A stretch of 64,000 nt of DNA from an uncultured Psychrobacter sp. (GTDB lineage Bacteria > Pseudomonadota > Gammaproteobacteria > Pseudomonadales > Moraxellaceae). Positions 1 to 7,510 of the stretch are shown piece after piece. The notes under the pieces were generated by a model that saw only the letters and a program-made list of their open reading frames with translations, was not told where the DNA came from and made no database searches. The position numbers and the translations under genes were made by a program. Positions within the stretch are counted from its first letter, which is position 1. Each line of letters begins with the position of its first letter. The stretch lies in NCBI RefSeq assembly GCF_947500265.1, contig NZ_CANMRN010000005.1, forward strand, positions 95,307 through 159,306, given 5' to 3'.

Positions 1-626
1 GTACTCCATAATCCAACATCCTATAACTTGCATCCTGTCCGCGCCCATCAAGTAATACTTATATTTTTGAGGATGATTTGTACGCAGCATTTTTGCCTGA
101 TGAAAAACCGCTTAGGTACGCTAATATAGACCAGTTTAAGCGGGTGTTTTATGCTACTGGTTTTTCAAAGTCGATGGCGTCAGGCTGGCGTGTCGGTATG
201 CTGGTCAGCCCTGATAAATTTATCAATCAAATCCTTAAGCTTAAAACCCTTAGTAATATGACATCACCAGAGTTTGGCGAGCGCGTAGTTTATCGGTTGT
301 GGACGCAAGGAGAATATCGCCGTCAGCTTAAGAAAGTACATCAGAAACTCTATATAGCCCATCAAGATATGCGAGACTCATTATCTAAAATAGGTATCAC
401 TTACCCTGAACATACCAACCCGGGGATTTTTGTGTGGATAGATACTGGCGTGGATTCTGGTAAGCTGGCCTTGGAGGCTTATAAAGAGGGCTGGCTTGTC
501 GCCCCAGGACAGCTGTTTAATCCAAGTGCTAAGCCTTCAACTTATTTGAGATTGAATGTGGCGACAACGAGTCATAATTTTCTGAAGTGGTTGGATATAT
601 ATTTAAACCAAGTCAATATTTACTAA
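1..626 (+). pseudogene. MocR/GntR-type transcriptional regulator, C-terminal aminotransferase-like domain, frameshifted fragment
   Basis: Frame 1 at the left edge reads VLHNPTSYNLHPVRAHQVIL; the homologous continuation NTYIFEDDLYAAFLPDEKPLRYANIDQFKRVFYATGFSKSMASGWRVG is in another frame, which indicates a frameshift/small deletion around nt 50-60. Truncated by the window edge. Confidence 0.75.
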
Positions 627-972
627 TAAAGTATTAAAGCTAGCTCAATATTCCTACACGAACCCATTCTATGCGCTAGAATCAAGATTTTATTCAAAGA
701 ATATTAACTGCAGACAATGCTACTTCTATCTAATACTAATTTAAATCCACCTGAGCATTAAATAATTCTTAAATCTTAGGCAATTGTTATTGATTCAGCA
801 TAGTAGCTGATCGATAGCATTTATATGAGCTGCTCCAATTTTTCTCTGCTTTAGAGTTACCTTATAAAGCCATTCATATATTGAAATATAAATCCAAAAA
901 GTATTGTTACTTGATTTACAAAAATCAGACACCATGTACTATATTACAATAATTAAGAAATATGGAATAAAT

Positions 973-2013
973 ATGGCAGATTTGCAAACTCAATTTAAAG
1001 CATTTAATAGTAATATTTACTTAACTGGTCAAAGTGATGATTTTAAAAGGGCTAAAGAGAAAGATGACAGCATATTGAAAGAGCTAAAGGTGGTTTTCAA
1101 AGAGAAAGGATATCCTATAATAGAATCTTTTAAACAAGGTTCGTTTGCAGTTGATACAGCTATCTACAATTTAGATGGCGACTACGACTTTGATCGCACC
1201 TTAATTATTGATGCAGATTACGCTCCTGATGATCCTGTAGAGCCAAAGCGAGTTATTAAAGAGGTTTTAGAAAAAAGAAACTTTAAAGATCCTAAAATCA
1301 AAAAACCATGTGTTACTGCTGACTACAAATCATTTAATCTGCATATTGATTATACCGTGTATAAGGTTGATCAATCTTATACGACGTTTTTGGCGATTGG
1401 CAAACATGGCTCTAGAGATGAACATAAGGATTGGGCACAATCAGACCAGAAAGGTTTAATTGAATGGATTAATAATGTTGAATGCTATACTGGGAATGGG
1501 TCTAAAAAGCGACATCAATATAAACGTCTCATACGGTTTATGAAGCGCTGGCGAGACGTTAATTTTAGTGATGAGGTCAAAAAGAAAATATTTTCAATTG
1601 GTCTCACTGTAATGATAAAGTCTCAATATACTAACCAACTTTCACATCAAGAACAAGTTGATGATTTAAAGGCTTTAAGCCTTATAGTTGAGGGTATTTT
1701 AAATGGTTCATATTTAAAATACCAGTCAGATGGCAAGTATAGAGTTTCTGTTCAATTACCTACTCTTCCCTATAGAGATATTTTTCAACACAAAACAGAT
1801 GGTTATTCTTCCGAGGGCAGCGATAAGAATATTGGCACTCAATTTAGAAATAAATTAATATATCTGAACGACGAGTTGAAAAAAGCAATTGTGGAGCCAG
1901 ACCCTTACGAAGCGAGTAAATTACTAAGAGCAGTTTTTGGGAATTGTTTTCCCTTAGCAAATATTAAAAAAAATGAGAATACCCCATACTCTCGTACTGG
2001 TACATCTGCGTAA
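973..2013 (+). CDS. CBASS CD-NTase (cyclic oligonucleotide synthase, DncV/cGAS-like nucleotidyltransferase)
   Basis: GSFAVDTAIYNLDGDYDFDRTLII (GS plus DxD nucleotidyltransferase signature) and the downstream FNLHIDYTVYK acidic residue; first gene of an operon with cap2/cap3. Likely start MADLQTQ at 973 rather than the track start at 904. Confidence 0.88.
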   Translation: MADLQTQFKAFNSNIYLTGQSDDFKRAKEKDDSILKELKVVFKEKGYPIIESFKQGSFAVDTAIYNLDGDYDFDRTLIIDADYAPDDPVEPKRVIKEVLEKRNFKDPKIKKPCVTADYKSFNLHIDYTVYKVDQSYTTFLAIGKHGSRDEHKDWAQSDQKGLIEWINNVECYTGNGSKKRHQYKRLIRFMKRWRDVNFSDEVKKKIFSIGLTVMIKSQYTNQLSHQEQVDDLKALSLIVEGILNGSYLKYQSDGKYRVSVQLPTLPYRDIFQHKTDGYSSEGSDKNIGTQFRNKLIYLNDELKKAIVEPDPYEASKLLRAVFGNCFPLANIKKNENTPYSRTGTSA

Positions 2014-2015
2014 CT

Positions 2016-3647
2016 ATGATTCTAAGTGAAGAAAAACTGGCCAATTTCAAACATATATTAACTACACACCGTGCAGTTAATATATGTTTGGTTAATACTG
2101 GTACAGTATATGTATACGATTTTACTATTCCTAATTTATTCGACTTTCAAATTGAAATTAGAAATGAAACCGAATGGCTTGAATTACCTAAGATTCGTAT
2201 AGTGGCTGATGGTCATACCCCTATTCCTCACGTTAGCAACGACGGTTTAATCTGTGTTACAGATCAACAGGGCGAGCTTTTCGACAGTAACCGAATTGAA
2301 TCATTGTTTGAATATGCACTTGACGAAGCTATCAGAATCGTTCAGCCATACATAACTCAACCTACTAATTTGTATGAAGAGCTTGAAGGGTATGTTGAAA
2401 CGACCTTAGAAACCGGATATAAAATAACTTTATTAGATAAACCTAATGATATAGAAGAGTTCCAAGCCATTACCAAAATCAATAAAGGTAAGCTTAGTGT
2501 CAGTAGTATTCAAAAGTCAAATAGTAAGTCTTTTATATTAGATTATGGTACTTATCGAAATATTACTGTTATCAAATTAGCTGATGTAAAAGATTTCGTA
2601 TTACCTAACATCGGAGGAAACTTCGATAGGGATTGGTGGAGTAGTCAGAAACTTAAATTATCAGCTAAACAGCATAGCAAAATATATAATAATTTTTATC
2701 ACATAACACTAATAATTGTTCCTTACAAAGATCGTGAGACTTATATTGTCATATGTAATGACAATGCATCAAGTATTGTTAAAAATGACTTTTCTGTATA
2801 TTTAACTCAAAGATGTTGGAAGGACTACTTACTAGCCCGTACAGGGGAAGACGACGAGAACACACAGAACAAGACTGTGGTAATAGCTGGCTGTGGCTCA
2901 GTGGGTTCTAAAGTAGCTGGTTTTTTATCTGAATCAGATATTAGCCAACTAAGTCTTATTGATAACGATATCATGTCTCCAGATAATTTGATGCGTCATC
3001 AGTTAGGTGTAAAGAGTATTAATCACAGAAAAGCTTTTGCTCTTAAGGCTAGATTAAGTAGCGATATGCCTTTTATAGATATCAAAGCTTACCATATGGA
3101 AGTTCTTAAATGGTTGAAGATGCAAAATGATGATGACCTACGCGAGATCGACTGTTTGATCTTAACAACGGGACATATACCTACTGAACTTGCTATTTGC
3201 GAATACCTTTATTATAAAGATATTAATATACAAATTATTTCTGGCTGGGTTGAGGCTTATGGCTTAGGCGGACAAGCTTATAGTTTTAGAAATAACTCTA
3301 ATGGTTGCTTAAGATGCTTGTATACTGATGAAAACTCTATCATTAGTAGGTCGCAAGCTCAGCTATTTAACCTAAACCATCAAGTTGTCTCTAAAAATAT
3401 AACAGGGTGTTCAGGTGCTTTTACACCATATTCTTCTTTACACGCTACTAAAACAGCTTCAATTATAACTGAACTAGTACTGGCTCCTAAGTATGGTCTA
3501 TATACATGGGTGAATACAAGTAGAAAGCCCAATGACTACAATTTAGAAGCAACAGAATATTTTAATACTACGCTTGGTAGTGGTGGTTATCAGTTTAATG
3601 ATATTAACAATTATAAAATAGCAGGATGTGAATGTTGCAGTTCATAG
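2016..3647 (+). CDS. cap2: CBASS Cap2, E2-E1 fusion ubiquitin-like transferase (ThiF-type adenylation domain)
   Basis: N-terminal E2-like PHVSNDGLICV; adenylation motif VVIAGCGSVGSKVAGFLSESDISQLSLIDNDIMSPDNLMRHQLG; putative E1 cysteine TGCSGAFTPYS; CLRC and CECC cysteine pairs. Starts 2 nt after the CD-NTase stop. Confidence 0.9.
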   Translation: MILSEEKLANFKHILTTHRAVNICLVNTGTVYVYDFTIPNLFDFQIEIRNETEWLELPKIRIVADGHTPIPHVSNDGLICVTDQQGELFDSNRIESLFEYALDEAIRIVQPYITQPTNLYEELEGYVETTLETGYKITLLDKPNDIEEFQAITKINKGKLSVSSIQKSNSKSFILDYGTYRNITVIKLADVKDFVLPNIGGNFDRDWWSSQKLKLSAKQHSKIYNNFYHITLIIVPYKDRETYIVICNDNASSIVKNDFSVYLTQRCWKDYLLARTGEDDENTQNKTVVIAGCGSVGSKVAGFLSESDISQLSLIDNDIMSPDNLMRHQLGVKSINHRKAFALKARLSSDMPFIDIKAYHMEVLKWLKMQNDDDLREIDCLILTTGHIPTELAICEYLYYKDINIQIISGWVEAYGLGGQAYSFRNNSNGCLRCLYTDENSIISRSQAQLFNLNHQVVSKNITGCSGAFTPYSSLHATKTASIITELVLAPKYGLYTWVNTSRKPNDYNLEATEYFNTTLGSGGYQFNDINNYKIAGCECCSS

Positions 3648-4183
3648 ATACTCGCCTTAAATGGGTAGAAAATAATCAATCAGAAGGTGTGTTTTCAGAG
3701 AAAGTATTATTAACTTGGGTAAAGTATCGTCAATGTCATGTTCAAGACAAAGAGGCAGGTGGCTTATTGATGGGCAGGTTCGCTCAAGACACACAATCAA
3801 TGTTGGTGGATGACTTAACCACTCCAATGTTCTTTGATAAACGTAAAAGAAGAATGTTCTATCGGTCTAAATCTCATAATAGAGAACTAAAAAAGTATTG
3901 GAAAAATACCCAAGGGTATGGGGGTTTACTAGGACTATGGCACACTCATCCAGAAAATATACCAACCCCATCATCAATGGATATTACCGACTTAAAAAAT
4001 CAGATCATGGCCTCTAAATATGTAACTAATAGACTAATTTATATTATTGTAGGTATTACGCATATTGGTGTTTGGACGGGTTACAAGAATGGCAAAGTTC
4101 AGTTTATAGGTCACATTGCCGTCGATAATAAAATTGATCACCACGATTATAACTTCAATCAACATATTGAAAAAAGGCTTTAA
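3632..4183 (+). CDS. cap3: CBASS Cap3, JAB/MPN (JAMM) family isopeptidase
   Basis: KEAGGLLMG followed by HTHPENIPTPSSMD, an exact HxH-x7-S-x2-D JAMM motif; overlaps the cap2 3' end by 16 nt. Confidence 0.9.
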   Translation: MLQFIDTRLKWVENNQSEGVFSEKVLLTWVKYRQCHVQDKEAGGLLMGRFAQDTQSMLVDDLTTPMFFDKRKRRMFYRSKSHNRELKKYWKNTQGYGGLLGLWHTHPENIPTPSSMDITDLKNQIMASKYVTNRLIYIIVGITHIGVWTGYKNGKVQFIGHIAVDNKIDHHDYNFNQHIEKRL

Positions 4184-4187
4184 GCTT

Positions 4188-5225
4188 ATGTGGGAAAAAA
4201 TTCAATGGTTAATTATAACTGGACTCAAGTTCAGAACACCATATCCTAAAACAGCATGGGGAGTGCGCTGTTGTCTAACCTCACTAGGTATTAGTTTATA
4301 TTCGTTTCTTAACCTTTATATAAATTTAAAAGATAACCTTATAATAGATGCTATTGAGTTTACTTATAGAGAACCTACTATCTTGTATACATTAATAACT
4401 GTAGGTTTATTCTTAGTAGGTATGGCGTTAATTTATTCAGAATGGGATAAAAAATTCCGTCATATTGCTAAGGTTTTTATTTCAGCAATGCCAGGTGTGG
4501 CTATTTCTTTCCCTATCAATGTATTAGAGCCATCGGAAAGAGTATTGAGTAGAGAGGCTGTAAAACTTGGTGTCAATCAAGACAGTGAAGAAAATATACA
4601 AAAGCAAATAGAAGTATTTAATGCTGAACTTAAAGCAGATGTTGTCAAACGCTTTATACTGCCTCCAGATATAAAAAAAGCGTATGTTGGTGGCTTAGCT
4701 CGTATCCCTTTCCTAGTAGCCTATGGATCTACGTTGCGAAATCAATCAGCACAAATAGTATACTTCGATAAATTTCATCGTAATGGAGAATACGCTTTAC
4801 TTGAAGATTTTAACGAAAAAATAAGTTTAAAAAACTATGACCTCAGTCCTGGCACTAGTAATGATGTTGGGTTAGCTTTAGGCTTTACTACAGCTATATC
4901 AAGAGAACAGTTACCAGAGACCCTGAGAGACTCTGTAACTATTCTTTTTCCTAATAAAGTTGCAGCGAGAAACTTAATAAAAAATCAAGCTAACCTTCAA
5001 GATGTGTCAGATGAAATTACCCGTATAATTGATAACTTATCTTCTATAAGAAATGTTCAGAGAATACATCTTTTCCTATCTGTGCAGTCTTCTCTTGCTA
5101 TTGAAATAGGCAGACGCTATCAAGAAGGAACTCATAAAAATTGGATCATACATAATTTCAACCCTGACAAAGGTTGCTATGATTGGGCATTAGAGTTGTC
5201 AAGCAAAGGGCTTAGAGAGTTTTAA
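4188..5225 (+). CDS. CBASS effector, N-terminal transmembrane helices plus C-terminal SAVED domain (Cap14-like)
   Basis: Hydrophobic segments VRCCLTSLGISLYSFLNLYI and TILYTLITVGLFLVGMALIY; C-terminal RIHLFLSVQSSLAIEIGRRYQ...NWIIHNFNPDKGCYDWALEL resembles the SAVED-domain ending. Start at MWEKIQW (4188), 4 nt after the cap3 stop. Confidence 0.78.
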   Translation: MWEKIQWLIITGLKFRTPYPKTAWGVRCCLTSLGISLYSFLNLYINLKDNLIIDAIEFTYREPTILYTLITVGLFLVGMALIYSEWDKKFRHIAKVFISAMPGVAISFPINVLEPSERVLSREAVKLGVNQDSEENIQKQIEVFNAELKADVVKRFILPPDIKKAYVGGLARIPFLVAYGSTLRNQSAQIVYFDKFHRNGEYALLEDFNEKISLKNYDLSPGTSNDVGLALGFTTAISREQLPETLRDSVTILFPNKVAARNLIKNQANLQDVSDEITRIIDNLSSIRNVQRIHLFLSVQSSLAIEIGRRYQEGTHKNWIIHNFNPDKGCYDWALELSSKGLREF

Positions 5226-5419
5226 ATATAGTCAAGTCTGAGCTATGTGTATTTGATTATACCTATGGCGAACCAATCAAGTGCTTGCTCCGGTTCGATA
5301 CCCTAGTGAGGACTTGAACACTAGGCTGTAGACGAAGGATATCAATAGTTTTATTTATTTAGATCATAGTAGTGTACTTCACAGTGTACATAACATTAAT
5401 TTTTTGAGGTTAAACTGAC

Positions 5420-6406
5420 TTAATTTTGATTTAGTTTCCTATAGTTATTACAGCTTTCTTGTTGCCCATTTTCACAAGCCTTACCAAACCAGTTCTTTGC
5501 TTGAACATTATCTTGATTAACACCTACACCATCGCGATACATCGCACCAAGATTGTTTTGAGCAGGAGCATATTCTTGCTCAGCAGCTTTTGTATACCAC
5601 TTAAAGGCTTGAGAGAATTCTCGGCCTACACCGTGACCCATGTAATACATCACACCAAGATTATATTGTGCATTAGCATTTTCTTGATCAGCTGCTTTTT
5701 CAAACCATTTTCGAGCCTGTGAAAAATCTTGTGTTACGCCATTACCCTGATAATATATTGCACCTAAATTAGCTTGCGCAGGAGCATATTCTTGCTCAGC
5801 AGCTTTTGTATACCACTTAAGTGATTGCGACAAGTCTTGCTCTATACCATTGCCTTCGTAATACATTGCGGCTAAGTCATTTTGTGCAATGACATATCCT
5901 TGATTAGCGGCTTTTGTATACCACTTAAGAGCTTGTGAAAGGTCTCGGTCTACGCCATTGCCTTGGGTATACATTAAGCCAAGGTTATACTCCGCTTCAG
6001 GAAAGCCTTGATTGGCTGCTTTCGTATACCATTTAATTGCTTCAGCATAGTTTTGAGGGACTCCTTCGCCTTCACGATACATTACACCAAGATTATACTG
6101 CGCCTCAGGGAAACCTTGATTAGCCGATTTTATATACCACTGCGCAGCTTTGGCATAGTCTTGATGAACGCCCTCTCCTATATCATACATCCAACCCAAA
6201 TCGAATTGTGCTTCTGCATCGCCTTGTTCGGCTAATCCCTGTACGTCTTCAGCTTTAGTTTCTGTCTCTATTTCCTCAATAACTATTTGCCCCTCAGAAG
6301 CTTCGTTTTTGGCTTCACTTTGCATTTTTTGACAGCTCGTAAGCGTAAGAGGTAATAAGGCAGTAGAAAAAAGAAGGGCAACTAATTTAGTTTTTTTGAA
6401 AATCAT
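5420..6406 (-). CDS. Sel1-like repeat lipoprotein (about 7 tandem 36-aa repeats)
   Basis: Lipobox LTLTSC; repeats of the form A.YNLGVMY..G.GV.QD..QA.KWY.KAA.Q. Confidence 0.9.
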   Translation of the reverse strand: MIFKKTKLVALLFSTALLPLTLTSCQKMQSEAKNEASEGQIVIEEIETETKAEDVQGLAEQGDAEAQFDLGWMYDIGEGVHQDYAKAAQWYIKSANQGFPEAQYNLGVMYREGEGVPQNYAEAIKWYTKAANQGFPEAEYNLGLMYTQGNGVDRDLSQALKWYTKAANQGYVIAQNDLAAMYYEGNGIEQDLSQSLKWYTKAAEQEYAPAQANLGAIYYQGNGVTQDFSQARKWFEKAADQENANAQYNLGVMYYMGHGVGREFSQAFKWYTKAAEQEYAPAQNNLGAMYRDGVGVNQDNVQAKNWFGKACENGQQESCNNYRKLNQN

Positions 6407-6630
6407 ATATTTGATTCACTGGTAGAAAAAGCGTTGAATAAGTAGATTATCTTAAAGTTTCAAAAGAGCGACTCTCTAAGCAAAAAATATTGATTAATTT
6501 TTTTAATGTATTTTTATTTACTATAACGTTTGTCATGAGAGTATGTTCGGTGCGCTATACAGGCATCGAACTATGCGTTGTATGCCTAATATATATAGTG
6601 TTTTATTAACAACTAAGATAGCTAGCAGAA

Positions 6631-6915
6631 CTAAATTAAGGTATAAGCAAACCTTTCTTCCAAGTTGAATTGCTCGTCCTGGTTTTTAACTTTTTCGAGA
6701 ATAAAAACTATCTCTTCAAAGCAACTCAGCTTTTCTTTTGAAGTAGTTGAATTGAACCATATTAAATTAATTGGTCTCTCTACACCCCCGCTTAATAGAT
6801 CCCATAATGCATCAAGATTCTTACCATAGTAGAGCTCCACAGCAAATTGCCGCGCAATTTCGTTATGAAATTCTAACTCAGTCAATATTTTATCGCCGTG
6901 AATTTCAATATTCAT
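6631..6915 (-). CDS. Barstar family protein (ribonuclease inhibitor-like)
   Basis: IHGDKILTELEFHNEIARQFAVELYYGKNLDALWDLLSGGVERPINLIW matches the barstar signature (YGxNLDALWDLL). Confidence 0.88.
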   Translation of the reverse strand: MNIEIHGDKILTELEFHNEIARQFAVELYYGKNLDALWDLLSGGVERPINLIWFNSTTSKEKLSCFEEIVFILEKVKNQDEQFNLEERFAYTLI

Positions 6916-7349
6916 AATTGTTTCCGATATACGTTACTCGGTAGAGATGTATCATTAAAAAGCTCTCGGCATCTATTATAAGAGTTTTTTTAGTTAGAAT
7001 ATAAGAATGTATAGGCGGTCTATTTCAGGTATACCCTAAAGGAACCAGTTATTTTGCCATCTAAACCTATTAACAGACCACTTAAAACAGACTGGTATAA
7101 TGGAACCACTTACAACGGACTACTGAACTAGCTCGTGTTGCCCCGAAGCCATAGACCTTTGCATCATGCTCTTTTTATTACATCATCTATTTTTTGCATG
7201 CGTTTTAATATTCTGTAGTAGTCATACGCTATTTAAGAGCTTGCGCTGACATATTACAAAATTGCTGGTATTATTGCCGCTTTGCGTTAGCATTCATCTG
7301 CCCTACGTGATACTTTCTAAATTGGTTATTGATCTTCACTGGTGACAAC

Positions 7350-7383
7350 GTTGTCGTTGGTTCGAATCCGATTACGCCTACCA
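7350..7383 (+). other. 3' tRNA-like remnant (T-arm, acceptor 3' strand, CCA)
   Basis: GTTGG-TTCGAAT-CCGAT T-arm followed by TACGCCT-A-CCA; the expected 5' acceptor partner AGGCGTA is not present about 76 nt upstream. Confidence 0.55.
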
Positions 7384-7390
7384 GATTCGA

Positions 7391-7422
7391 AAAGCCCCAA
7401 TCTTAAGATTGGGGCTTTTTTT
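7391..7422 (+). terminator. Rho-independent terminator after the tRNA-like remnant
   Basis: AAGCCCCAATCT-TA-AGATTGGGGCTTTTTTT perfect stem plus U-tract. Confidence 0.85.
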
Positions 7423-7510
7423 GTCCGTGAAATATGGGCTGTAGAGGAAAAGGAAACTATACGTCGATTCAAATTATCTCTTTTCTCACTTTCAGCAAAC
7501 ATCATCGAAA

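Noticed and set aside
5459-6235. Forward-strand ORFs at 5459-5722 and 6008-6235
   Set aside because: Antisense to the well-supported Sel1-repeat gene; their internal similarity simply mirrors the Sel1 repeats.
5420-6300. Periodic DNA repeats resembling a CRISPR-like or tandem array
   Set aside because: The about 108-nt period corresponds to 36-aa Sel1 repeats in a coding frame; no conserved repeat with unique spacers.
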